Shown one piece after another: positions 1 to 7,976 of a stretch of DNA of 64,000 bases. The notes under the pieces were generated by a model. It did no database searches. It worked only from the letters and a program-made list of their open reading frames with translations, and was not told where the DNA came from. This DNA is from Aquimarina sediminis (GTDB lineage Bacteria > Bacteroidota > Bacteroidia > Flavobacteriales > Flavobacteriaceae): the NCBI RefSeq assembly GCF_002895435.1, contig NZ_POYJ01000016.1, positions 42,510 through 106,509 on the forward strand, written 5' to 3'. The number at the start of each line of letters is the position of its first letter. The first letter of the stretch is position 1. Made by a program: the position numbers and the translations under genes.

Positions 1-88
1 AATTAAAAAAAACACACCTCATTAAGTCTTTTTCTGGTAGAACTATTGACTAATTCGGAACATATTAATCTTTCAATTCAAATTAATC

Positions 89-532
89 ATGAAAAAGATA
101 ATACTTCTTTCCTTTATTGCTCTAGGCTTTAATTCTATTATCGCTTAAAAGATTTATGAATAACAAATTAAAACTACCTTAGAATCCATAGCCGTAAATG
201 ACCTCTATAAATCAAGAATATTATCTACCATTGAAGCTAGAGACTACAAAGAATAATCCTCTACTCGTATTGGCAAAAAAAAGAAACAAATTGACAGAGG
301 GGAAACTAAGGCAAAATGGGTTGACGAAACCAAACTTCTCAACTTCCATAACCTCGTTGGGATTCATTTTCAAAACACAGTTGTAAATAACACCATAGTT
401 ACCTCAAAAAATTAACGCTATACTTCTGAAGACCTGGACCCTGTTACTATCAATAGCGGAGTAGAAAGTTATGGTGCTAAAGGCATTTATGCTACCAGAT
501 GCATTTTTAAAAGGAAAAACAAAATGACCTAA
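89..532 (+). pseudogene. decayed secreted-protein gene with four in-frame TAA codons
   Basis: Starting at the ATG at 89 the frame encodes a convincing signal peptide (MKKIILLSFIALGFNSIIA) and then about 128 codons of protein-like sequence ending at TAA 530. It is interrupted by in-frame TAA at 146, 161, 254 and 413. There is no frameshift and no TAG or TGA. Each TAA sits where Gln (CAA) would fit; the first falls right after the signal peptide, where Bacteroidota proteins often have A|Q. The open stretch from the ATG at 198 is in another frame and is a by-product. A strong terminator follows, so this was once a transcribed gene. I do not recognise the family. A gene inactivated by C-to-T changes is the simplest reading. 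Confidence 0.55.
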
Positions 533-544
533 ACTTCAATTATA

Positions 545-584
545 ACCACCTGCTATATTTATTATAGCAGGTGGTATTTTTTTT
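545..584 (+). terminator. Rho-independent terminator
   Basis: A perfect 13-bp inverted repeat (ACCACCTGCTATA at 545-557 and its complement at 563-575) has a 5-nt loop and is followed by a run of T from 577. It ends the + strand pseudogene at 89-532 and sits against the 3' end of the aromatic operon. The T-run is only on the + strand side, so it is weaker as a terminator for the opposing operon. Confidence 0.85.
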
Positions 585-1665
585 ATCCTCTTGCCACTTT
601 TTTTTGATGATTAATGGACTCTTGATGAATTGCTTTGTAAATACGCAATATAAACTCTTCACTTAATCCATTTTCTTCACCTTCAAGAATCATTCTTCCC
701 AGAATTTCATTCCATCTTTTAGATTGTAGGATAGCAACATTTTGCTTTGCTTTTACTTTTCCGATATCATCAGAAATTTTCATTCTCTTTGACAAAACTT
801 CTAACAATTGATTATCTGCAATATCAATCTTAGCACGTAACTCGCTAAGTGCCTTTTGATACGCTTCATCTTCGCCTATTTCTTTACGAATTTTTAAATC
901 TTTCATATATTGAATCAATGTTTCTGGTGTAACCTGTTGCTTAGCATCACTCCATGCGTTATCAGGATCATAGTGCGTTTCTACAATTAACCCATCAAAA
1001 TTAAGATCTAAAGCTGTCTGCGACAAATCAAATATCAGATCTCTTCTTCCTGCAATATGAGAAGGATCCAAAATCAATGGTAGATCAGGAAAACGATTTT
1101 GCAGATCAATTGGAATCTGCCATTCAGGGATATTTCTGTATTTTGTTTTTTCATATGTTGAGAACCCTCTATGAATAACTCCCAAATTCTTTACATCTGC
1201 AGTGTAAAAACGCTCTACAGCCCCTAACCAAAGGGACAAATCAGGATTAATCGGGTTTTTTATCAATACTGGATTATCAATTCCTTTACAGGCATCTGCT
1301 ATATCCTGAACAATAAAAGGAGATACAGTACTTCTAGCCCCAATCCATAAAACATCGACTCCATGCTCCAACGCAAGTTCTACATGATGCGGATTTGCGA
1401 CCTCGGTAGCAATCTTCATTCCTGTTTCTTCTTTAGCTCTTTGCAACCATTTTAACCCTAAAGCTCCTACTCCCTCAAAATTACCAGGTCTTGTCCTTGG
1501 TTTCCAAATTCCTGCTCTCAACACTGTAGCATCAGAATCTTTAAGTTGATGTGCAATTTTAACTATCTGATCTTCGGTCTCTGCACTGCAAGGTCCTCCG
1601 ATCACCAAAGGGTGATCCAGATTATATTCATCTAGCCAGTTTCTTAGTTCTTTCTTATTCTCCAT
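583..1665 (-). CDS. bifunctional 3-deoxy-7-phosphoheptulonate synthase / chorismate mutase
   Basis: The 360-residue protein fuses an N-terminal DAHP synthase of the AroA(Q)/KDO8P-synthase-like family to a C-terminal AroQ-type chorismate mutase. DAHPS motifs are GGPCSAE at 23-29, KPRTRPG at 55-61, IKNP near 135 and DPSHIAGRR at 200-208. The mutase helix (ELRAKIDIADNQLLEVLSKR) starts near residue 274. It catalyses PEP + erythrose-4-phosphate to DAHP and chorismate to prephenate, which are the entry and branch-point steps of Phe/Tyr synthesis in the cytoplasm. It is the last gene of the pheA-aminotransferase-tyrA operon, 63 bp after tyrA. In this fusion class the mutase domain usually feeds back on the synthase; that is family knowledge and not visible here. 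Confidence 0.93.
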   Translation of the reverse strand: MENKKELRNWLDEYNLDHPLVIGGPCSAETEDQIVKIAHQLKDSDATVLRAGIWKPRTRPGNFEGVGALGLKWLQRAKEETGMKIATEVANPHHVELALEHGVDVLWIGARSTVSPFIVQDIADACKGIDNPVLIKNPINPDLSLWLGAVERFYTADVKNLGVIHRGFSTYEKTKYRNIPEWQIPIDLQNRFPDLPLILDPSHIAGRRDLIFDLSQTALDLNFDGLIVETHYDPDNAWSDAKQQVTPETLIQYMKDLKIRKEIGEDEAYQKALSELRAKIDIADNQLLEVLSKRMKISDDIGKVKAKQNVAILQSKRWNEILGRMILEGEENGLSEEFILRIYKAIHQESINHQKKVARG

Positions 1666-1728
1666 TTTATTGATTATTAATACCTGTTATCTATTTTTAT
1701 TTTTTTAATTTATCTATATTATTTTCTC

Positions 1729-2577
1729 TTATGCAATTCCATTAAGAATTGTTTTTATATGATTTGTCTCTTCCATCTCTTTATAAATCGCCAAGAAATC
1801 ATCGTTTTTCATTAACTCTTTAAACTGGGTAAGATTCGTAATATATTCTTCTAAAGTTTCTATTACATTTTCTTTATTATGTTTAAAAATAGGTGCCCAC
1901 ATAGCTGGTGAACTTTTTGCTAAACGAACAGTAGAAGCAAAACCACTTCCTGCCATATCAAAAATATCTCTTTCGTTTTTCTCTTTTTCGATTACCGTTT
2001 TACCCAACATAAAAGAACTTATGTGAGATAAGTGAGAAACATATGCAATATGTTTATCATGCGATGCCGGATCCATATATCGAATCCTCATACCTAATCT
2101 CGAAAAAATCTCCATTCCTCTTTCTTGTAATTTAAATGCCGTTTTTTCTACCTCACAAATTATATTAGTTTTTCCTCTATACAAATTTGCAATCGCAGCC
2201 TGAGGTCCCGAAAACTCAGTACCCGCAATCGGGTGCGCTGCCAGATAATTCCTACGTCTTGGGTGTAAAGAAACGGTATCACACAATTTTGATTTTGTAG
2301 AACCTACATCAAAAACTAAACAATCATCAGTTATTTTATCTAAAATAACTGGTAACACTTCTACGGTAGCATCTACAGGAATAGCAACTATTATTACATC
2401 TGCCTGACTTACATCATCTATTCCTAAAACATAATCTATAAGCCCAAGAGATAATGCCTTATCTAGGTTTTCTTTATTGTTGTCAACACCATAAATTTTG
2501 GCATCATTAAAAGCTGCCCTAATATCAATGGCAAAAGAACCACCTATTAACCCTATTCCTAATATAAATACGTTCAT
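1729..2577 (-). CDS. tyrA: prephenate dehydrogenase
   Basis: The 282-residue protein begins with an NAD-binding Rossmann motif (GIGLIGGSF, residues 7-15) and has the TyrA-type helical C-terminal domain, including the HPIAGTEFSGP segment. It oxidatively decarboxylates prephenate to 4-hydroxyphenylpyruvate, the tyrosine branch. No ACT or chorismate mutase domain is attached; the mutase activity is fused to the downstream DAHP synthase. It lies 10 bp after the aminotransferase gene and is part of the attenuated aromatic operon. Length is normal for a single-domain TyrA. Confidence 0.93.
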   Translation of the reverse strand: MNVFILGIGLIGGSFAIDIRAAFNDAKIYGVDNNKENLDKALSLGLIDYVLGIDDVSQADVIIVAIPVDATVEVLPVILDKITDDCLVFDVGSTKSKLCDTVSLHPRRRNYLAAHPIAGTEFSGPQAAIANLYRGKTNIICEVEKTAFKLQERGMEIFSRLGMRIRYMDPASHDKHIAYVSHLSHISSFMLGKTVIEKEKNERDIFDMAGSGFASTVRLAKSSPAMWAPIFKHNKENVIETLEEYITNLTQFKELMKNDDFLAIYKEMEETNHIKTILNGIA

Positions 2578-2587
2578 CTATTATGAG

Positions 2588-3781
2588 TTACATTTTTTGA
2601 TTGACTCTATCATTTGTCAATCGTACTTCTTTGTTTTCAAATCTCCCTATTGCTTCTTTAATATTTTCTTTGGTAATACAAAGTGAAAATCTGATATACC
2701 CTTTGCCGTTACTTCCAAAGATGTCTCCTGGTGCTATAAATATATCGTTCTGATACAAGATCTTATCAATAAACTCTATAGCATCTTCTCCTTCAGGTAG
2801 TTTAGCCCATACAAACATACCTTTGGTCGTTTTATCATAACTACACCCCAAAATATCAGCCAACTTCCATATTAATACTCTTCTCTGTTTATAGATCAAA
2901 TTCATTTTTTCATACCATTCATTAGAAATTCGTAAAGCCGCTATTGCACCTTTTTGTATTCCTTGAAACATCCCACTATCCATATTACTTTTCACTTTAA
3001 GAATAGCATCAATCTTATCAGAGCTACCACTTACCATACCTACACGCCACCCTGCCATGTTGAAAGTCTTACTCAATGAATTTAATTCTAAAGCCACTTC
3101 TTTTGCTCCTTTAATTGACAAAATACTTGTTGGGCTATCATTTAGAATAAAACTATACGGGTTATCTTTTACCAATAGAATACTATGTTTTTTAGCAAAT
3201 TCTATCATTTTCTCAAAAAGAGAATCATCTCCAGAAGCTCCTGTTGGCATATTAGGATAGTTTACCCACATGATTTTAACTTTACTTAAATCTTTTTTTG
3301 AAAGGCTATGAAAATCCGGTTCCCAACCATTCTCTTCAACCAAATCATAAAAAATTGGTTTTGCTCCTACCAAATTAGTCACCGCAGTGTATGTTGGATA
3401 TCCTGGATTAGGCACTAGCACCTCATCACCTGCATTAAGATAAGCTAAAGAAATATGCATAATTCCTTCTTTGGACCCCATCAATGGTAAAATCTCATTT
3501 TTGGGATCTAAAGTCACCTGATATTTTGTACTATAAAAATCTGCAATTGCTTCTCTTAATTCGGGCAACCCTTGATAGCTCTGGTATTTATGAGCTCCAT
3601 CTACGAGCACAGCATCCTGAATAGCCTCCACTACTTCCTTTGGCGGATCTAAATCGGGACTACCAATCGCCATATTTAAAACTGGTTTTCCAGAAGCTAC
3701 AAGCTCTCTAACCTCTCTTAGCTTTTTGGAGAAATAATATTCTTCTACCGTTTCTAATCTTTTTGCCGTTTGAATGCTCAT
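2588..3781 (-). CDS. PLP-dependent class I/II aminotransferase of the aromatic operon
   Basis: This 397-residue fold-type I aminotransferase has the NYPNMPTG cofactor segment at 174-181 and the PLP lysine K238 in SLSKTF. Its position between pheA and tyrA, overlapping the pheA stop by 4 bp (ATGA at 3778-3781), suggests that it transaminates phenylpyruvate and 4-hydroxyphenylpyruvate, or prephenate. Overall similarity is to the aspartate / LL-diaminopimelate aminotransferase group, so exact substrate is not readable from sequence. Translational coupling to pheA is likely. Confidence 0.88.
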   Translation of the reverse strand: MSIQTAKRLETVEEYYFSKKLREVRELVASGKPVLNMAIGSPDLDPPKEVVEAIQDAVLVDGAHKYQSYQGLPELREAIADFYSTKYQVTLDPKNEILPLMGSKEGIMHISLAYLNAGDEVLVPNPGYPTYTAVTNLVGAKPIFYDLVEENGWEPDFHSLSKKDLSKVKIMWVNYPNMPTGASGDDSLFEKMIEFAKKHSILLVKDNPYSFILNDSPTSILSIKGAKEVALELNSLSKTFNMAGWRVGMVSGSSDKIDAILKVKSNMDSGMFQGIQKGAIAALRISNEWYEKMNLIYKQRRVLIWKLADILGCSYDKTTKGMFVWAKLPEGEDAIEFIDKILYQNDIFIAPGDIFGSNGKGYIRFSLCITKENIKEAIGRFENKEVRLTNDRVNQKM

Positions 3782-4608
3782 CCGTTTTGATTTTTATATT
3801 CCCCTAATACTTTTAGTTCTAATGCCATTATTTTCAAAATAGACATAGCTTTCTCATAATCTTTATAATCTGCAAAAGTTACATCTACAAAAAATGAATA
3901 TTTCCAAGGCATATTTATAATTGGTAATGACTGGATCTTTGTTAGATTCAATCCGCAATCACTCATTACATTCAGTACTGTAGCTAAGCTTCCTTTTTTA
4001 TGATCTGTCAAAAATTTTAAAGAGGCTTTATTTATTTCTTCTTTTTTTACGTTCGAATTTTCTTTTGTATTCAAAATAAAAAACCGGGTACTATTTGATT
4101 TGATCGTCTGAATCTCTCTTGCCAAAATATTTAATTGATAAATGTTTGCAGCTGTTTCTCCTGCTACTGCGGCAATTCCTTTTAATTGATTCTTATGGAT
4201 TCTCTTAGCTACATCTGCGGTATCGGCATCCTCCACTAATTTGATATGCGGTTTTTCTCTAAAAAACTCTTTGCATTGAAGTAAAGCCATCGGATGAGAA
4301 TACACTTCTTTGATGTCAGAAATATTTTGCCCTTCTAAAGCCATCAAACAGTGATGGATTGGCAAAAAATATTCACCTCTAATTGTGAGATCATGTTCAT
4401 CTATGTATGCGTAGTTAGGAATGATTGATCCAGCAATAGAATTTTCGATTGCCATAACAGCATCGGTACTCTTGTTATGCTCGAGGCTGTATACTAACTC
4501 CTGGAAAGACATACACTCATTTACATCGATATCTCTCCCAAAATATGCTTGGGCCACCCCATGATGATACGATCCTTTTACTCCTTGTATGGCTACTTTT
4601 TGCTTCAT
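3778..4608 (-). CDS. pheA: prephenate dehydratase
   Basis: The 276-residue protein has a prephenate dehydratase domain (residues 1-185, with TRFFIL at 174-179, the catalytic TRF signature) and a C-terminal ACT domain (about 196-272). It converts prephenate to phenylpyruvate. The ACT domain's usual ESRP phenylalanine-binding motif reads QSLP here, so allosteric inhibition may differ from the enterobacterial enzyme. It is the first gene of the operon. The ATG lies 16 nt after the T-run of the upstream attenuator terminator, in an A-rich leader without a Shine-Dalgarno sequence. No mutase domain is fused, unlike E. coli PheA. Confidence 0.94.
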   Translation of the reverse strand: MKQKVAIQGVKGSYHHGVAQAYFGRDIDVNECMSFQELVYSLEHNKSTDAVMAIENSIAGSIIPNYAYIDEHDLTIRGEYFLPIHHCLMALEGQNISDIKEVYSHPMALLQCKEFFREKPHIKLVEDADTADVAKRIHKNQLKGIAAVAGETAANIYQLNILAREIQTIKSNSTRFFILNTKENSNVKKEEINKASLKFLTDHKKGSLATVLNVMSDCGLNLTKIQSLPIINMPWKYSFFVDVTFADYKDYEKAMSILKIMALELKVLGEYKNQNG

Positions 4609-4624
4609 TTTTTAACTTTATTTC

Positions 4625-4653
4625 AAAAAAAAATCCCGATTTTCATCGGGATT
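4625..4653 (-). terminator. attenuator terminator of the pheA operon
   Basis: On the - strand a perfect 9-bp stem (AATCCCGAT / ATCGGGATT, + coordinates 4645-4653 and 4632-4640) with a GAAA loop is followed by nine T. It sits directly in front of pheA and after the Phe-rich leader peptide, so every transcript of the operon must read through it. Its 5' arm is complementary to a segment inside the leader ORF, giving the mutually exclusive fold expected of attenuation. It may also terminate kbl transcripts. Confidence 0.88.
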
Positions 4654-4699
4654 CTAGTTTTATAAATTTCTGCTCATTTATTTACATAGCGATCCCGAT
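4645..4699 (-). promoter_or_regulatory. antiterminator pairing of the pheA attenuator
   Basis: In the - strand transcript, AUCGGGAU inside the leader ORF (+ 4692-4699) is the exact complement of AUCCCGAU, the 5' arm of the terminator (+ 4645-4652). If the ribosome stalls on the Phe/Tyr codons just upstream, this 8-bp pairing can form and disrupt the terminator. If it reaches the stop codon at 4682-4684 it covers the segment and the terminator forms. A further weak pairing of CUUCUUUU with AAAAGAAAG around 4701-4722 could serve as the pause hairpin. Confidence 0.8.
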
Positions 4700-4759
4700 C
4701 TTTCTTTTAAAATAAAAGAAGAAAAAATAAAATCGGTTCCAAGTAAATAAATTGCTCAT
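4682..4759 (-). CDS. pheL: Phe/Tyr-rich attenuator leader peptide
   Basis: A 25-codon ORF runs from ATG 4759 to TAA 4682-4684. It starts MSNLFTW and contains the run FYFFFFYF at residues 10-17: seven Phe and two Tyr in all, plus one Trp. It then continues KRKIGIAM. The IGI codons contain the antiterminator segment. Composition, position 74 bp before pheA, and the alternative hairpins make it a leader peptide sensing charged tRNA-Phe (and perhaps tRNA-Tyr). That fits the operon, which makes both amino acids. The symbol is used by analogy with E. coli pheL; there is no sequence homology. Confidence 0.85.
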   Translation of the reverse strand: MSNLFTWNRFYFFFFYFKRKIGIAM

Positions 4760-4806
4760 TATTGTCTCATTAATATGTTGCTAAATTAGCTAAAACTATT
4801 GCTATT

Positions 4807-4814
4807 CAAAATTA
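4807..4814 (-). promoter_or_regulatory. candidate -7 promoter box for the aromatic operon
   Basis: The - strand reads TAATTTTG here, matching the Bacteroidota -7 consensus TAnnTTTG. A start about 7 nt downstream would give a leader of about 40 nt before the leader-peptide ATG at 4759, a sensible spacing. No clear TTG -33 element is seen. Confidence 0.45.
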
Positions 4815-4952
4815 TTTTTGATTTTTTTCATTATCACAGTGACATTATCATCAAATCTTGAAATTTTGATCCACATTTATGAAAAATTCTAGGAAAAACC
4901 TTAAGTACACTACGGATCTTCTATAATTTAAATCACTAACAAACGTTTGTAT

Positions 4953-6140
4953 TTATATCACATTCAGCTCTTTACCTACTTTAGTAAATGCTTTTACTGC
5001 TTTTTCGAGGTGATCACGATCATGACCTGCTGATAATTGCACTCTAATTCTCGCTTTTCCTTTTGGAACAACCGGATAGAAAAAACCAATAACATAAATC
5101 CCTTCTTCAAGTAGTTTAGCTGCAAATTCCTGAGCTAGTTTAGCTTCATATAACATTACCGGAACAATAGGATGATCTCCAGGAATAATATCAAACCCTG
5201 CTGCTGTCATTTCGGACCTAAAGTATTTTGTGTTTTCTTCTAACTTATCTCGAAGCTCGGTAGATGTACTCAACACATCTAACACTTTTATTGATGCCCC
5301 TACGATCGAAGGAGCTACAGTATTAGAAAACAAATACGGTCTTGAGCGTTGTCTTAGCATTTCTACAATCTCTTTTCTAGCCGCTGTAAATCCACCAGAA
5401 GCACCACCTAGCGCTTTACCATATGTTCCTGTAATAATATCAACACGCCCCATTACGTTACGATACTCATGTGTACCTCGTCCGGTTTTTCCTAAAAACC
5501 CAGTAGAATGGCATTCATCTATCATAACCATAGCATTATATTTATCAGCTAGATCACATATTTTATCTAATTGAGCTATAGTGCCATCCATAGAAAAAGA
5601 CCCATCAGTCACAATAAGCTTACGTCTTGATCCTTCTGCTGATTGCAGTTGTTTTTCTAGATCTACCATATTATTATGCTCATATCTGAAACGTTTTGCT
5701 TTACACAATCTAATTCCATCGATGATAGAAGCATGATTTAAAGCATCAGAAATAATTGCATCCTCTGGTCCCAGGATTGGTTCAAAGACTCCTCCATTAG
5801 CATCAAAGGCTGCTGCATACAAAATACAGTCTTCCATACCCAAAAACTCAGCTGTTTTCTGTTCTAATTCTTTATGAATGTCCTGAGTCCCACAAATAAA
5901 TCGTACAGATGACAATCCATATCCATGAGAATCTATTGCTTTTTTGCCCGCTTCGATAACGTCTGGATGGGATGAAAGCCCCAGATAATTATTTGCACAA
6001 AAATTCAATACATCTTTAGTTTGAGTGGTGTCTATTTGAGCTCCTTGTGGTGTTGTGATTATTCTTTCGGATTTATACAATCCAGCTGCAACAATCTCAT
6101 CTAGTTCTTTTTGTAAATCGTCTTTTATATTTGAGAACAT
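4953..6140 (-). CDS. kbl: glycine C-acetyltransferase (2-amino-3-ketobutyrate CoA ligase)
   Basis: This 395-residue member of the alpha-oxoamine synthase family has the PLP lysine K242 in TYGKALGG, the DECHSTGFLG segment (208-217) and the conserved NNYLGL near residue 50. It cleaves 2-amino-3-oxobutyrate with CoA to glycine and acetyl-CoA. It lies 60 bp downstream of the threonine dehydrogenase gene on the same strand, so the pair forms the Thr -> Gly + acetyl-CoA pathway. Length is the usual one for Kbl. Confidence 0.94.
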   Translation of the reverse strand: MFSNIKDDLQKELDEIVAAGLYKSERIITTPQGAQIDTTQTKDVLNFCANNYLGLSSHPDVIEAGKKAIDSHGYGLSSVRFICGTQDIHKELEQKTAEFLGMEDCILYAAAFDANGGVFEPILGPEDAIISDALNHASIIDGIRLCKAKRFRYEHNNMVDLEKQLQSAEGSRRKLIVTDGSFSMDGTIAQLDKICDLADKYNAMVMIDECHSTGFLGKTGRGTHEYRNVMGRVDIITGTYGKALGGASGGFTAARKEIVEMLRQRSRPYLFSNTVAPSIVGASIKVLDVLSTSTELRDKLEENTKYFRSEMTAAGFDIIPGDHPIVPVMLYEAKLAQEFAAKLLEEGIYVIGFFYPVVPKGKARIRVQLSAGHDRDHLEKAVKAFTKVGKELNVI

Positions 6141-6199
6141 CTTACTTAGTATTTATTCTTTTAATTATTATCTTATATTTTATGCAAAGATGCGAAACA

Positions 6200-7174
6200 T
6201 CACAGCATTAAAGTCTCCAAGTTTTTTGATCCTTTTTTATATTTTGCCTTCAACTTTTGGATCATAGTCGTTGTTATTGATTCAAGATCAAATTCAGGTT
6301 TCCATCCCCAATCTTTTGTTGCCGCAGAATCATCTATAGAGTTTGGCCATCGAGATGCAATTTCTTGTCTAAAATCGGGGTCATATTTAACTTCAAAATC
6401 GGGATATAATTTACGAATTTCTGCAACTACTTCTGCTGGAGAAAAGCTAATTCCTGCAATATTATATGAAGTTCGGGTCATAATATCTTCTTTTGGAGCA
6501 TCCATCAATTCTAATGTAGCCCGTATTGCATCATCCATAAAGATCATAGGCAAAGTAGCATCTTCTTTCAAAAAACAATTAAATTTTTCTTCCAAAACTG
6601 CTTTATGGTATATATCTACCGCATAATCGGTAGTACCTCCTCCTGGTAATGATTGATATCCTATCACACCAGGGTAGCGAATAGATCTTACATCAAGTCC
6701 ATATCTCAGAAAATAGTATTGCGCCCAATTTTCTCCAGCTGCTTTACTAATTCCATACACCGTTGCAGGATCTAGATATGCATTATTGGGAGTGTTTTCT
6801 AGTGGTGCTCCCTCGCCAAAAACGGCAATTGAACTTGGGAAAAATACTTTTTCTATGTTATTTTTTCTGCAAACCTCTAGTACATTAAATAGGGTTTTCA
6901 TATTAATATCCCAGGTCTGCAATGGTGTTTCTTCTCCTTTTGCAGAGAGAATAGCCGCCAGATGATAAATCTGAGTAACTTTATATTGAACGACTACTTC
7001 CTGAATTCTATCTATATCTGTTGCATCAATGATTTCAAAAGTATCTTTATATCCTTCTCTAGCTCTCAAATCTGAAGCTATTACATTAGAGTTTCCGAAT
7101 TTCTGTTTAAGAGCTTCGGTAAGCACAGATCCTAATTGACCATTTGCTCCTATTATTAAAACAACCGTTTTCAT
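6200..7174 (-). CDS. tdh: L-threonine 3-dehydrogenase (NAD-dependent epimerase-like)
   Basis: This extended short-chain dehydrogenase has GANGQLG at residues 9-15 of the chosen start and the YGISK catalytic motif. It belongs to the GalE-like threonine dehydrogenases known from Flavobacterium and Cytophaga-type bacteria, not the zinc enzyme of E. coli. I chose the ATG at 7174 (324 residues, starting MKTVVLIIGANG). The longer frame from 7216 adds 14 residues ahead of the Rossmann strand and would start upstream of the likely transcription start. It oxidises L-threonine to 2-amino-3-oxobutyrate, the substrate of the next gene, kbl. It is divergent from an Lrp-type regulator. Confidence 0.92.
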   Translation of the reverse strand: MKTVVLIIGANGQLGSVLTEALKQKFGNSNVIASDLRAREGYKDTFEIIDATDIDRIQEVVVQYKVTQIYHLAAILSAKGEETPLQTWDINMKTLFNVLEVCRKNNIEKVFFPSSIAVFGEGAPLENTPNNAYLDPATVYGISKAAGENWAQYYFLRYGLDVRSIRYPGVIGYQSLPGGGTTDYAVDIYHKAVLEEKFNCFLKEDATLPMIFMDDAIRATLELMDAPKEDIMTRTSYNIAGISFSPAEVVAEIRKLYPDFEVKYDPDFRQEIASRWPNSIDDSAATKDWGWKPEFDLESITTTMIQKLKAKYKKGSKNLETLML

Positions 7175-7213
7175 ATATTCTATATTTTGGGACACTACAG
7201 TGTTATTTACTTC

Positions 7214-7221
7214 CAAAAGTA
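7214..7221 (-). promoter_or_regulatory. candidate -7 promoter box for tdh-kbl
   Basis: The - strand reads TACTTTTG (TAnnTTTG). Transcription would begin near 7207, giving a leader of about 33 nt to the ATG at 7174 and excluding the longer frame from 7216. No -33 TTG at the canonical distance is evident. Confidence 0.4.
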
Positions 7222-7354
7222 CAAAATATAGCTTTTACAGCCTTTACAGTTAAATAATTAAGTAATAATTGCTTTTCAATACATTTATTTCAGCTATATT
7301 TACTTTGACAAAAGCTTAAATTCAACTTTTGAAGTAACTTTTTTTTGACATAAA

Positions 7355-7816
7355 ATGGAACAATTAGATCATACAGACATTACAATTCTTAGAATCCTAC
7401 AAGAAGATTCTAAAAAAACAGCAAAAGAAATAGCCAAAATTCTCAATATTACTGCCTCTCCGGTGTATGAAAGGATACGGCGATTAGAAAAACAAGGGTT
7501 TATTAAAAAATACGTTGCAATCCTAGATAAAAAGCTAATAGATCGTTCGATAACTACAATTTGTCAAGTATCTATGAGGTATCACAATGAGGCTTTTATA
7601 GAAAAATTTGAAAAACAAATTCAAAACCTGCAAGAAGTACAGGAATGTTATCATATGGCAGGTCAAGTAGATTTTATTCTAAAAATCCACACAAAAAGTC
7701 TCGAAGAGTATCATGATTTTGTAAAAACGAAACTATCAAAAATTGAAAACATTGGGGTGTTAAACAGTACTTTTGTACTTAAAGAAATTAAACACACATC
7801 TGAATTTTACATTTAA
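7355..7816 (+). CDS. Lrp/AsnC family transcriptional regulator
   Basis: The 153-residue protein has an N-terminal winged HTH (residues 5-60: a DxxDxxIL-like start, then KTAKEIAKILNITASPVYERIRRLE) followed by an AsnC/RAM ligand-binding domain. Lrp-family proteins sense amino acids as octamers. Its divergent position relative to tdh-kbl makes threonine catabolism a likely target, and autoregulation is common in the family. The 138-bp divergent region contains several AT-rich imperfect dyads but no operator I can define. Confidence 0.92.
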   Translation: MEQLDHTDITILRILQEDSKKTAKEIAKILNITASPVYERIRRLEKQGFIKKYVAILDKKLIDRSITTICQVSMRYHNEAFIEKFEKQIQNLQEVQECYHMAGQVDFILKIHTKSLEEYHDFVKTKLSKIENIGVLNSTFVLKEIKHTSEFYI

Positions 7817-7939
7817 CAAAGAGCAAAGACAACGGATGCTACCAAAAAATCTTCACACCTCATATCAGTTTACATCGATATTATTATAATATTAAGATCT
7901 TTTTTTTGTGTTTGCCATACAATAGATATACTAATTATG

Positions 7940-7947
7940 TACTTTTG
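7940..7947 (+). promoter_or_regulatory. candidate -7 promoter box for gldA
   Basis: TACTTTTG matches TAnnTTTG and lies 29 bp before the gldA ATG at 7977. A TTTG sits about 25 bp upstream, further than the usual 19-20 bp for the -33 element. Confidence 0.4.
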
Positions 7948-7976
7948 AATGTAAACAGATTTTATATTTAGCCTAT

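Noticed and set aside
198..386. 62-codon ORF inside the decayed gene
   Set aside because: It is in a different frame from the signal peptide and the protein-like sequence, and its translation looks random.
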